A stretch of DNA of 64,000 nt from an uncultured Alteromonadaceae bacterium (GTDB lineage: Bacteria; Pseudomonadota; Gammaproteobacteria; Enterobacterales; Alteromonadaceae). Below the pieces are notes generated by a model. It had not been told where the DNA came from, searched no databases, and was given only the letters and a program-made list of their open reading frames with translations. The stretch spans positions 1-64,000 of the forward strand of contig CANMXU010000011.1 in assembly GCA_947501935.1 (NCBI GenBank), given 5' to 3'. The position numbers were made by a program, and so were the translations under genes. This document shows positions 1 through 8,217 of the stretch, piece by piece (the first letter of the stretch is position 1; every line of letters starts with the position of its first letter).

Positions 1-77
1 GGAGTGGTAGTTCAGTTGGTTAGAATACCGGCCTGTCACGCCGGGGGTCGCGGGTTCGAGTCCCGTCCACTCCGCCA
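1..77 (+). tRNA. tRNA-Asp (anticodon GTC)
   Basis: A full 77-nt cloverleaf. The acceptor arms GGAGTGG and CCACTCC pair, followed by discriminator G and an encoded CCA. The anticodon GTC lies at 35-37 and the T arm contains GGGTTCGAGTCCC. It closely resembles the Escherichia coli tRNA-Asp gene. The window begins exactly at its first base, so upstream tRNA genes or a promoter could lie outside the window. Confidence 0.98.
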
Positions 78-119
78 ATTAAATCATAAGTTTGTCTCTA
101 TTTGCATAAGCAATATAGC

Positions 120-196
120 GGAGTGGTAGTTCAGTTGGTTAGAATACCGGCCTGTCACGCCGGGGGTCGCGGGTTCGAGTCCCGTCCACTCCGCCA
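120..196 (+). tRNA. tRNA-Asp (anticodon GTC), second copy
   Basis: Identical over all 77 nt to the copy at 1-77, with anticodon GTC at 154-156 and an encoded CCA end. The 42-nt AT-rich spacer shows no promoter that I can recognise, so the two copies are probably cotranscribed. Confidence 0.98.
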
Positions 197-226
197 CTAT
201 TTACTAAATTCAAGTTACTAAATTCA

Positions 227-246
227 AACCTGATAATCTTCAGGTT
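227..246 (+). other. Short hairpin after the tRNA-Asp pair
   Basis: AACCTGA (227-233) and TCAGGTT (240-246) form a perfect 7-bp stem with a 6-nt loop, 30 bp after the second tRNA. It could end the tRNA transcript, but the following T-run is poor. The arm sequence equals the outer ends of the repeat element at 383-578. Just before it, the 12-mer TACTAAATTCAA occurs twice. Confidence 0.35.
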
Positions 247-382
247 AAAATCATCATAAGTCATACAAGTCTTTTAAATATCAATCCTGAATTCTATCTC
301 TCTTAAATAAACCTTTTATTTAAGCATTAATTATTACTTCGTTACATCCAATTCTTTAAACCTGCTATTTAATTTTCTATTT

Positions 383-578
383 AACCTGAACTCGGTTTAA
401 GGTGCACTTAACCAATTGAAATATAATGTAATATTTTACAATGTGAATCTCTAGCTTGATACTTTGGCTTAATTCAAGGCAAATTTATGCGTCAATAGCT
501 GGTCTATGCAAGTGAATTTAACGCAGAAGTCAGCAAAAGTAGCTGCTAGAGAAGTATTTGTTAAACCGAGCTCAGGTT
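383..578 (+). repeat. 196-bp interspersed inverted-repeat element, copy 1
   Basis: The ends AACCTGAACTCGGTTTAA (383-400) and its near-complement (561-578, one mismatch) bound a non-coding 196-bp unit. ATTT occurs on both flanks (379-382 and 579-582), consistent with a 4-bp target duplication. The interior core at 475-507 recurs inverted at 29291-29323 with 30 of 33 identical bases, at the same distance from the ends. It resembles a MITE or another non-autonomous repeat. Apart from this element and the small hairpin, I see nothing else in the 400-bp gap between tRNA-Asp and the LuxR-type gene. Confidence 0.7.
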
Positions 579-596
579 ATTTAGAATCACATCATT

Positions 597-1547
597 TTAA
601 CTATTTTGCGCTAAAGCGACCAACTCACTTCGACTATTAATATTTAACTTGTCGTAAATACGATATAAGTGATTTGATACTGTGGAAGGAGATAGCTGTA
701 GCTGTTTAGCAATTTGTTTAAAAGTGCTTCCTTGACAAATACCGCTAACTACTTGTTTTTCGCGTTCGGTTAAGTCATCTATTTTATTTTTAACTCTGAC
801 CGATAACCTAAATAACTCACCTAAACTTTCTTGATTAAAATGCAGGTTATTAATTGAAAACTCAGTTGCTTGCTTTGATAAAGGCTGTGGAAAGCATTGG
901 CTTTCTTCAATATCAATATATTGCTCAATAACATCAAGAAACTTCGATTCAACCGCATAATATATCCCTTGTTGATCACACAATGCACTGGCTAAGCCAT
1001 TTACGTTTTGATGTCCCTCATTTAGGGCTAGAAATTGGCGGTACGAACTTGCTGCTAATAAATGATAAAGCAACCGATTTTGAGTTTGCTTTTCTGCAGA
1101 AGTAAAAGCTTGGCTGCGATCATAGCGGTATAAAGTTAACAAGGTGAAAATACCGCTGCGCTGTTCAAGGTGAATGGAGCTTAAAATGCGCTCTATGCCA
1201 AAAGGTTTAAAACACTGCAAATAAACTGGTGACTGATAAAAATATTCATCACTTAAGACATCAGCCATATCTACGGCTTGCCCTTTGGTATTGAGCAAGG
1301 AGTCAAAAATGGGATTAATGGCTAAATATTTTTTTAGTGCTTTGAAAATATCAGGTGAAACATCAACAGTTGTTTGTGTATGAAACTGCTCTGTAGAGAC
1401 ATGGCCGGTTCCCCAAATTGCGCCGTCAAATGAAATAACCTGCTGTAATAAGTCTAAGGCCCAATAGGCATATTCTTCTAACGGAACATTGGCAGCCTTA
1501 CGATATAGCAAGGAAATAAATTCATCGGCACTGAGCTTCTCTTTCAT
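597..1547 (-). CDS. LuxR-family transcriptional regulator
   Basis: A 316-aa protein. The last ~60 residues form a LuxR/FixJ-type helix-turn-helix, starting at LTEREKQVVSGI and including IAKQLQLSPSTVSNHLYRIY. The N-terminal ~240 residues match no domain I can name and have no recognisable receiver or autoinducer-binding motif. The gene is divergent from the FAD dehydrogenase gene across a short gap that contains a palindrome (1575-1587), so it plausibly controls that gene and the thiamine-diphosphate enzyme after it. The ligand is unknown. The repeat element at 383-578 ends 18 bp past its stop codon. Confidence 0.85.
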   Translation of the reverse strand: MKEKLSADEFISLLYRKAANVPLEEYAYWALDLLQQVISFDGAIWGTGHVSTEQFHTQTTVDVSPDIFKALKKYLAINPIFDSLLNTKGQAVDMADVLSDEYFYQSPVYLQCFKPFGIERILSSIHLEQRSGIFTLLTLYRYDRSQAFTSAEKQTQNRLLYHLLAASSYRQFLALNEGHQNVNGLASALCDQQGIYYAVESKFLDVIEQYIDIEESQCFPQPLSKQATEFSINNLHFNQESLGELFRLSVRVKNKIDDLTEREKQVVSGICQGSTFKQIAKQLQLSPSTVSNHLYRIYDKLNINSRSELVALAQNS

Positions 1548-1574
1548 GAAAGTCGCATTTTAATGGTGATATTA

Positions 1575-1587
1575 GGTAATTTTTACC
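1575..1587. promoter_or_regulatory. Candidate operator between the LuxR-type gene and the FAD dehydrogenase
   Basis: GGTAA-TTT-TTACC is a perfect 5-bp inverted repeat in the divergent gap. It is a candidate binding site for the adjacent LuxR-type regulator. This rests on position and symmetry only, and the palindrome is short. Confidence 0.3.
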
Positions 1588-1647
1588 ATGGTTAAAAGTG
1601 TATTGATAGGCCAAACTGATAACAAGTCATTACGAATAAGGTCTTTT

Positions 1648-3297
1648 ATGCAAGAAAATCAATACGACACCATTATTGCTGGCGGCGGTATTGCCGGCTT
1701 AGTAACGGCATTAGAATTACTTAGCCAAGATAAAAGTAACCAACAAAAAATTTGTATCGTTGACCGTGATAGTAAAGAAAAACTTGGTGGTTTAGCACGC
1801 TGGGCATTTGGCGGCATGGCGTTGTCAGCGACCAAGCAACAAAAAAAAATGGCCATTAACGATAACCCAGAAATATTATTAAACGACTGGTTAAGCTTTG
1901 CTGAATTTAATAATACCGACTATTGGCCAAAATGTTGGGCGAAAGAATATGCTGAAAATAATCATGAAAAAGTGTATTTGTGGCTAAAAAATTTAGGCAT
2001 TAAGTTTTTACCTGCGGTGAACTGGGTAGAGCGGGGCTTATTTGTACCGGGAAACTCAGTTCCTCGTTATCATGTAATGTGGGGCACTGGTTGGGAATTA
2101 GTTGAAGTGGTGATCAAAAAACTGCAGCCGTTTATCGAAAATAAACAGTTGCTTATTTTGCATCAACATAAAGTGCTAACGCCAATTTATGCGAACAAAA
2201 ACTCTACTGAGCAAGTTTGTGGTGCAGAAATTGAAAATGAAACTACAGCGCAAACATTTTCTTTGCAAAGTAAGCACTTGGTTATTGCTTGTGGCGGCAT
2301 TAATGGCAGCGTAGATAAAGTACGTGCTAATTGGTACAAACCCTGGGGTAAAGCACCATCAAGCATATTAAACGGTGCCAACCCTATATCTGATGGCGCT
2401 CTACATGAAAAACTTGCCAAGCACGGCGCTAATTTAACCCGTATTGATAATATGTGGAATTACGCTGCTGGCATACCACATCCGCAGGCAGAGTTTGACG
2501 GCCATGGCTTAAGTTTAATTCCTTGTAAGTCAGCTTTATGGATGGATCACACCGGCAAACGAATTGGTCCGCAGCCCTTAGTTACTGGTTTCGATACCCA
2601 CTATTTATGTGAGCAAGTGGCCAAACAAGAAAAACCATGGACATGGCAGCTGCTAAATAAGCGCATTGCTTTGAAAGAGTTAGCGGTGTCAGGGTCATTA
2701 CATAACCCGTCAATTCGAGATAAAAAAATATTCACTTTCTTAAAAGAAATTTTATGGGGGAATCATCGCCTAGTTAAGCAATTACTTAAAGAAAGTGATG
2801 ACTTTATTTGCGCTAACAATTTAACTGACTTAGTCACTAAAATGAATGCGCAAACCGATGAACCTTATATTGAACAGGCATTTTTAGCGCAGCAAATCTC
2901 AAAGTATGATCAAGGCTTGAAAAAAGGCTACGCACTCGAGAATGACGACCAAGTACGGCGAATACATCATGCGCGCCAATGGCGTCCAGATAAATTACGT
3001 ACTTGTAAGCCCGCGCCTATTTTAGCTAAAAATAATGGGCCATTAATTGCGATTAAGGTGCAGTTAATAAGCCGAAAAAGTTTAGGCGGCGTACAAACCA
3101 ATTTAGCTTCACAAGTATTAAATCAAAATCAGCAAGTGATCAAAGGCTTGTACTGTGTTGGAGAAGCTGCCGGATTTGGCGGTGGCGGTGCTAGTGGCAA
3201 ACGTTCATTAGAAGGTACGTTTTTATCAGGCTGTATTCTTACTGCACGAAATGCTGCCGATGCCATTATTAATGAGAGTTCGATAAATAATAAGTAA
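1648..3297 (+). CDS. FAD-dependent dehydrogenase, fumarate-reductase/ketosteroid-dehydrogenase-like (COG3573 type)
   Basis: About 549 aa. The N-terminal Rossmann motif is GGGIAG. The C-terminal flavin motif contains GLYCVGEAAGFGGGGASG and then KRSLEGTFLSGC, characteristic of FAD_binding_2 flavoproteins related to fumarate reductase and 3-ketosteroid dehydrogenases. The whole layout resembles the COG3573 'predicted oxidoreductase' group, whose substrate is not established. I chose the ATG at 1648: it has AAGG upstream, begins just before the dinucleotide-binding strand, and leaves a 100-bp divergent promoter region. An in-frame ATG at 1588 would add 20 unconserved-looking residues. The gene lies 68 bp before a thiamine-diphosphate enzyme, probably in the same operon. 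Confidence 0.85.
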   Translation: MQENQYDTIIAGGGIAGLVTALELLSQDKSNQQKICIVDRDSKEKLGGLARWAFGGMALSATKQQKKMAINDNPEILLNDWLSFAEFNNTDYWPKCWAKEYAENNHEKVYLWLKNLGIKFLPAVNWVERGLFVPGNSVPRYHVMWGTGWELVEVVIKKLQPFIENKQLLILHQHKVLTPIYANKNSTEQVCGAEIENETTAQTFSLQSKHLVIACGGINGSVDKVRANWYKPWGKAPSSILNGANPISDGALHEKLAKHGANLTRIDNMWNYAAGIPHPQAEFDGHGLSLIPCKSALWMDHTGKRIGPQPLVTGFDTHYLCEQVAKQEKPWTWQLLNKRIALKELAVSGSLHNPSIRDKKIFTFLKEILWGNHRLVKQLLKESDDFICANNLTDLVTKMNAQTDEPYIEQAFLAQQISKYDQGLKKGYALENDDQVRRIHHARQWRPDKLRTCKPAPILAKNNGPLIAIKVQLISRKSLGGVQTNLASQVLNQNQQVIKGLYCVGEAAGFGGGGASGKRSLEGTFLSGCILTARNAADAIINESSINNK

Positions 3298-3365
3298 ATA
3301 ATAAAAATTTTAATTATGCGTGCAAGTTCACGTTTATTTAAACGATTAACAAAAGAGTATACCAG

Positions 3366-5093
3366 ATGAAAAAAACAGCTGCATGGTTAGTAAAATACGC
3401 ATTAGAGCAATTAAAAGTAAGTCATACCTTTGGTATACCCGGTGTACATAATACTGAAATTTATGATGAATTAGACAAGTCTGAATCAATAGAACCAGTA
3501 CTTGTAACCCATGAAGGTTATGGCGCTTTTATGGCCGATGCCGTCAGCCGAAGTAGTAACAGCATTGGCACACTTGTAATTGTACCTGCCGCAGGAGCGA
3601 CTCACGCAGCCAGTGGCATAGCTGAAGCATCACTTGATGGCATTCCTATGTTAGTTATTACAGGCGGTGTAAGAGCTGATTCTCAGTTTGCTTATCAGCT
3701 GCATGACATGGACCAACACGCAATGATGAAGCCTATTACTAAAAAAACTTACAAAGTGACATGCCATGAGGAAGTAGTATCAACACTATTTGACGCTTTT
3801 AATGTTGCAAATGAAGGTGAGCCAGGACCGGTTTTTGTCGAAATTCCGGTGAACTTACAGCTTGATAGAGGCGAAATCAGCCATTTACCTGAGTATCAAC
3901 CGCCCGCTAAAGTATTAAAAACTGATATCAGCGCTCAGTGTCAGCAAGCGGCTAAACTGTTAGCGCAAGCAAAACGCCCAGGGCTGTTCATTGGCTGGGG
4001 CGGAGTTGAAGCAACAACAAACAGCAGAGCGATTGCTGAACTATTAAATGCGCCAGTATCAACTACATTACAAGGCCTTAGTGCTTTTAATGCCAAACAT
4101 GAATTACACACTGGTATGAGCTTTGGGCCAGCTGCAGTACCTGCGGCAACCAATGCTTTTAAAGGCTGTGATTGTTTACTTGCCATAGGTACGCGCTTTG
4201 CTGAAATTGCCACAGGCAGCTTTGGCGTAACAGTACCTGAAAATTTAATTCATATTGACATTAACCCTCAGGTTTTTAACGCAAATTATCCGGCCAAAGT
4301 TAATATAGAAGGTGATGCCGACTTAGTTCTAACTGAGTTATTAAAGGCTTTACAAGCTGAAAAGATTGCTGAAAAAACAACTGATGTTGCCCAACAAATT
4401 AAACAAGATAAAGCTGCGCATTTACAGGAATGGTTAGCACACGACAGTAAAAACAGAGTTAACCCCGCAGTATTTTTTCAAGCCCTGCGTAGCAGTATTA
4501 ATGACGATGCTTTTGTGGTTGCTGATGACGGTAACCATACCTTTTTAACTGCCGAACTAATGCCGTGTTATCAACCAAAACATTTTTTTAGTCCAACTGA
4601 TTTTAACTGTATGGGCTATGCCACACCTGCTGTTATTGGCACCAAGTTGGCAAACCCAAATAACCAAGTAGTGGGTATTATCGGTGATGGTGCATTTTTA
4701 ATGAGTCAAACAGAACTATTTACCGCATCACATTTAAATATTGGCGCCGTTTTTACCATTTTTAGCGACGGTGAACTTGCGCAAATATCTCAGGCTCAGC
4801 AAACACCTTATAACCGAAAAACTTGCACCACATTACCTAATTTAAGGTTGCAAGGCTTAGTTGAGGCTAGTGGTTGTAGATACTTAAGAGTAGAAAGTAA
4901 TGAGCAGTGTCAAGAAAAGATAGCCGAAGCATTAGCGCTTGCTGAGCAAAATATTGCAGTCGTGTTAGATGTAAGTATTGATTACTCGAAAAAAACACGT
5001 TTTACCCAAGGCATTATTAAAACCAATATTAAACGCATGAATATGCCAACTAAAGTGCGAATGATTTCTCGCGCATTATGGCGCAGAGTTTAA
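3366..5093 (+). CDS. Acetolactate-synthase-like thiamine diphosphate enzyme
   Basis: 575 aa with the three-domain layout of the acetolactate synthase/pyruvate oxidase family. The cofactor-activating Glu lies in VTHEGYGAFMADA (~residue 50), and the C-terminal domain has the thiamine-diphosphate motif start GDGAFLMSQTELF. The usual NN at the end of that motif is replaced by SDGELAQ, so this is probably not a housekeeping acetolactate synthase. No small-subunit gene (ilvN/ilvH) is adjacent. The neighbours are an FAD dehydrogenase upstream and an acyl-CoA dehydrogenase downstream, suggesting a carbon-catabolic role, but the substrate cannot be read from the sequence. Confidence 0.8.
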   Translation: MKKTAAWLVKYALEQLKVSHTFGIPGVHNTEIYDELDKSESIEPVLVTHEGYGAFMADAVSRSSNSIGTLVIVPAAGATHAASGIAEASLDGIPMLVITGGVRADSQFAYQLHDMDQHAMMKPITKKTYKVTCHEEVVSTLFDAFNVANEGEPGPVFVEIPVNLQLDRGEISHLPEYQPPAKVLKTDISAQCQQAAKLLAQAKRPGLFIGWGGVEATTNSRAIAELLNAPVSTTLQGLSAFNAKHELHTGMSFGPAAVPAATNAFKGCDCLLAIGTRFAEIATGSFGVTVPENLIHIDINPQVFNANYPAKVNIEGDADLVLTELLKALQAEKIAEKTTDVAQQIKQDKAAHLQEWLAHDSKNRVNPAVFFQALRSSINDDAFVVADDGNHTFLTAELMPCYQPKHFFSPTDFNCMGYATPAVIGTKLANPNNQVVGIIGDGAFLMSQTELFTASHLNIGAVFTIFSDGELAQISQAQQTPYNRKTCTTLPNLRLQGLVEASGCRYLRVESNEQCQEKIAEALALAEQNIAVVLDVSIDYSKKTRFTQGIIKTNIKRMNMPTKVRMISRALWRRV

Positions 5094-5160
5094 CGGTAAA
5101 AGGTTAATAAAAACAAGCTAATGGCAAGCGAACAGTAAAGTATCGTAATCGCCCAATTAA

Positions 5161-5190
5161 ATGCTCATGCTTTTTGCCATGAGCATTTTT
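5161..5190 (+). terminator. Rho-independent terminator after the thiamine-diphosphate enzyme gene
   Basis: Perfect 9-bp arms ATGCTCATG (5161-5169) and CATGAGCAT (5178-5186), followed by TTTT. It separates this operon from the acyl-CoA dehydrogenase gene. Confidence 0.8.
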
Positions 5191-5274
5191 ATAACCAGTG
5201 ATTGATTTACATCTATTATTGAAAACATCAAAAAAGAACTACATTTAAAGCTCGATGAAAAAATAAATTGAAAG

Positions 5275-5291
5275 TTGTGGTCTGACCAGTT
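5275..5291. promoter_or_regulatory. FadR-like operator upstream of the acyl-CoA dehydrogenase gene
   Basis: On the minus strand the site reads AACTGGTCAGACCACAA. The enterobacterial FadR consensus has the core CTGGTCNGACC, and all core positions match. It lies 63-79 bp before the start codon at 5355. A second site with the same core lies before fadE (10722-10738). The fadR gene itself is not in this window. Confidence 0.65.
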
Positions 5292-5354
5292 ACAGTGTTG
5301 ATCATTAAGTTTACATTTTATTGTTTGTCTTACGAGATTATCTGGAGTTTACCC

Positions 5355-7166
5355 ATGCTAAGTTACAAAGCACCGTTAATGGATATTAAGTTTTTATTTG
5401 AAGATGTTTTTGATTACTACGGACATTATCAAAAAAATCCTGAGTTTGAAGAAGCGACGCCTGACTTAGTCGATGCGATTTTCCAAGAGTGTGCAAAATT
5501 TTGTGAAAATGAATTATTGCCAATAAATCAAAGTGGTGACAAAGAAGGTTGTCGTTTTGATAATGGTAAGGTAACAACCCCAAAAGGCTTTAAAGAGGCT
5601 TATCAGCAATATGTTGCTGGCGGCTGGCAAAGCCTTTCTCATCCTATAGAGCATGGTGGTCAAGGTCTTCCTCCGTCACTTGGCATGGCAAAGTCAGAAA
5701 TGATGGGCACTGCAAACTGGTCTTGGGCAATGTATCCAGGGCTTAGCCATGGTGCGATGAATACCGTGCAATTACATGGCAGTGATGAGCAAAAAGAATT
5801 ATATCTTACCCGACTAACAGAAGGCACTTGGACCGGTACTATGTGCTTAACTGAGCCTCAATGTGGTACAGATTTAGGCCAAGTAAAAACCAAAGCCATA
5901 CCCAATGGTGATGGTACTTATGATATTACCGGTACTAAAATATTCATTTCGGCGGGGGAGCATGATCTCACTGAAAATATTATCCATATTGTTTTGGCAA
6001 GACTCCCTGATGCTCCTGCGGGAACACGTGGTATTTCACTATTTATTGTGCCTAAAATCCAAGTTGATCAGCAAGGAAACTTAGGTGATAGCAATAATGT
6101 TACTTGTGGTTCTTTAGAAGAAAAAATGGGTATTAAAGCATCTGCTACCGCGGTGCTTAATTTTGATAATGCCAAAGGTGTATTAATTGGCGCTGAAAAT
6201 AACGGCCTAGAATGCATGTTCACTTTTATGAATACCGCACGTATTGGTACTGCCTTGCAAGGTGTTTGTGCTGCGGAATTATCTTATCAAAACTCACTCA
6301 TTTATGCCAAAGAGCGTTTATCAATGCGCTCGTTAACGGGGAAAAAGTTCCCAGAGCAAGTTGCTGATCCTATTATCGTTCATCCTGATGTTCGCAAAAT
6401 GTTGATGACTCAAAAAGCCATTGCAGAAGGCGGACGCGCTATGATTTATTATGCCGCTAAGCTTGTAGATGACATTGAAATGGCAAAGTCAGACAAAGAA
6501 CGCGAATATGCTGATGAGCGCTTAGGTTTTATTACGCCTATATTAAAAGCCTTTTTAACCGAGCTCGGTTGCGAAAGCGCTAGCCACGGCATGCAAATAT
6601 TTGGTGGCCATGGTTATATTAAAGAGTGGGGCATGGAACAAATTGTGCGTGATGTTCGTATTTCTACCTTGTATGAAGGTACTACGGGTATTCAAGCGCT
6701 TGATTTACTTGGCCGTAAAATTTTATTGTCACGCGGTAAATACTTGAAGAAATTTGCTGTTGAAGTACTTAGTTTTTGTAAAGACAAAAGCATGGTTTCT
6801 AGTAACCCACATAAACGTCAAATGAATAAGTTTATTTGGCCATTAAGTAAAGCGGTTGCTAATTGGCAGCAATACTCATTGCGTATAGCGTTAAAAACTA
6901 AGAAAAATAGAGACTTTGCTGGCTCAGCCTCGGTTGATTATTTGATGTACTCAGGTTATGTGGTTATGGGCTATTTTTGGGCGCAAATGGCACAAGCGGC
7001 TTATGAAAAATTAGCCACTGATGTTGAAAATAGAGATTTCTATCGAGCGAAAATTAAAACTGCTGAATTTTATTTTGAACGCTTATTACCTAGAACAAAG
7101 TCGTTAGCGGCAACCATGATGGCTGATCCTAAAACCTTAATGCAACTAGACCAAGATTTATTGTAA
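5355..7166 (+). CDS. Acyl-CoA dehydrogenase, large (~600 aa) type with extra C-terminal domain
   Basis: 603 aa. The FAD-contacting motif MCLTEPQCGTDLG and the C-terminal signature GMQIFGGHGYIKEWGMEQ are intact; the catalytic Glu is expected in LYEGTTGIQ. The length and the ~120-residue C-terminal extension place it with the long acyl-CoA dehydrogenases used in beta-oxidation of medium- or long-chain acyl-CoA. I chose the ATG at 5355, where GGAG lies 7 nt upstream; the in-frame start at 5295 lacks this and adds 20 hydrophobic residues unlike the family. A FadR-like operator precedes it and a terminator follows it, so it is probably monocistronic and induced by fatty acids. Confidence 0.93.
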   Translation: MLSYKAPLMDIKFLFEDVFDYYGHYQKNPEFEEATPDLVDAIFQECAKFCENELLPINQSGDKEGCRFDNGKVTTPKGFKEAYQQYVAGGWQSLSHPIEHGGQGLPPSLGMAKSEMMGTANWSWAMYPGLSHGAMNTVQLHGSDEQKELYLTRLTEGTWTGTMCLTEPQCGTDLGQVKTKAIPNGDGTYDITGTKIFISAGEHDLTENIIHIVLARLPDAPAGTRGISLFIVPKIQVDQQGNLGDSNNVTCGSLEEKMGIKASATAVLNFDNAKGVLIGAENNGLECMFTFMNTARIGTALQGVCAAELSYQNSLIYAKERLSMRSLTGKKFPEQVADPIIVHPDVRKMLMTQKAIAEGGRAMIYYAAKLVDDIEMAKSDKEREYADERLGFITPILKAFLTELGCESASHGMQIFGGHGYIKEWGMEQIVRDVRISTLYEGTTGIQALDLLGRKILLSRGKYLKKFAVEVLSFCKDKSMVSSNPHKRQMNKFIWPLSKAVANWQQYSLRIALKTKKNRDFAGSASVDYLMYSGYVVMGYFWAQMAQAAYEKLATDVENRDFYRAKIKTAEFYFERLLPRTKSLAATMMADPKTLMQLDQDLL

Positions 7167-7190
7167 AAAATAAATTTATACGTATAACAA

Positions 7191-7214
7191 AAAAGCGCCT
7201 TAGGCGCTTTTTTT
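7191..7214. terminator. Bidirectional terminator between the acyl-CoA dehydrogenase and TetR-type genes
   Basis: AAAAGCGCC (7191-7199) and GGCGCTTTT (7203-7211) form a tight hairpin with a poly-T on the plus side and poly-A/T on the minus side. It fits between two convergent genes. Confidence 0.85.
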
Positions 7215-7260
7215 ATGAGTATCTTTAGACAAATGATACAAGCTCGATAAGTGATGAAGT

Positions 7261-7935
7261 TTAAGGTTTTAATCTCATTAACAAAGAAAACATGCGATGA
7301 GTAACCGCTTTAATATTTTCTACATCAATAGCTTCACCTAAATAGAGGTTTCGATATTCTAACTGTCTAAACATTGTCAGCATAATATCAGCATCTACTT
7401 CAGCGGTTTGCTTGTTAAAATAACGACATAACTTAATACATGGAGCAAGTAAGGTGTTTTGATGCTGTTTAACAACTTCATCTAATTTAGGAATAAATTG
7501 TGCTTCAGCAAACATCAGTTGTTCTACAGACAGCTCAATTGGGTCATTGACAATTCTATGATGAAAGTAGTGAGCAGATAAGTCTGCTAATTTTTGACAA
7601 AGCTCTTGTTTAACAGTGACTTTACGTAAGCTGGTTTTGTCGTAACTCTCAATTAATTCAAATGCCGCAGTCCAAGTTGGGCTAATAATTTCATTAGTTT
7701 TTTGGCTACTTAATAAAAACGCTTCATAGATTAATTCTTGAATGTCTTTGAAATAATAAGTGGTTAACGATAATTGAATATTAGCGTTAGCTGCAACCGC
7801 TCGATGGGTGGTGCCTTTAATACCATGCAAGGCAAGTATTCTAATTGCAGAGTTTAATATTAATTTTCGGGTATTTTCACCTTTGGTTCTTCGTTTTACC
7901 GAAGTGGGTTCTTTAACAGCAGACATACACAACAT
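7261..7935 (-). CDS. TetR-family transcriptional regulator
   Basis: 224 aa. The N-terminal TetR helix-turn-helix spans roughly residues 20-65 and includes GIKGTTHRAVAANANIQLS followed by TTYYFKD. The C-terminal ~150 residues form the ligand/dimer domain, which is not recognisable by motif. It lies between two acyl-CoA dehydrogenase genes, so it may regulate acyl-CoA metabolism, but FadR-like boxes precede those genes and it may have another target. A second ATG three codons downstream (7926) is a possible start; neither has a clear ribosome binding site. Confidence 0.85.
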   Translation of the reverse strand: MLCMSAVKEPTSVKRRTKGENTRKLILNSAIRILALHGIKGTTHRAVAANANIQLSLTTYYFKDIQELIYEAFLLSSQKTNEIISPTWTAAFELIESYDKTSLRKVTVKQELCQKLADLSAHYFHHRIVNDPIELSVEQLMFAEAQFIPKLDEVVKQHQNTLLAPCIKLCRYFNKQTAEVDADIMLTMFRQLEYRNLYLGEAIDVENIKAVTHRMFSLLMRLKP

Positions 7936-7981
7936 TTAGCTTAGATAAGGTTTCCGATAAATTAACCTTTTTTTAATACAA

Positions 7982-8008
7982 GTACAATCTATTGTTACAG
8001 TTTTGTAC
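7982..8008. promoter_or_regulatory. Inverted repeat upstream of the TetR-type gene
   Basis: GTACAA (7982-7987) and TTGTAC (8003-8008) form a perfect 6-bp inverted repeat with a 15-bp centre, 47-73 bp upstream of the TetR-type start. It could be an autoregulatory operator. The evidence is only symmetry and position. Confidence 0.25.
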
Positions 8009-8112
8009 GTGAATGAACGAGAGCTTTCGTAAGGTTATTTTTATTAAATACAATGAAAGTTTTTGAAGGGGTGGCTGTGACTAAATCCTACCTTAATATG
8101 TATTTTATCTCG

Positions 8113-8149
8113 TTTTAAAAACAAGGCCATTAATCTCAATGGCCTTGTT
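8113..8149 (-). terminator. Terminator hairpin downstream of fadE
   Basis: A perfect 12-bp inverted repeat, AACAAGGCCATT (8120-8131) and its complement (8138-8149), with a 6-nt loop. On the minus strand it follows fadE by about 70 bp and is followed by a short T-rich stretch. Confidence 0.7.
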
Positions 8150-8217
8150 TATCTCGGTGTTAATCGTTATTAGTCGATTAGTGCCGGTACTAGCATGATG
8201 AGTGTATTCGATATTAA

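Noticed and set aside
1..196. Two identical tRNA-Asp copies as attachment sites of an integrated element
   Set aside because: Both copies are complete, only 42 bp apart, and there is no integrase or mobile gene nearby. Simple tandem duplication explains them.
3366..5093. Calling the thiamine-diphosphate enzyme the housekeeping acetolactate synthase (ilvB/ilvI)
   Set aside because: No small-subunit gene is adjacent, the end of the cofactor motif is atypical, and the context is catabolic.
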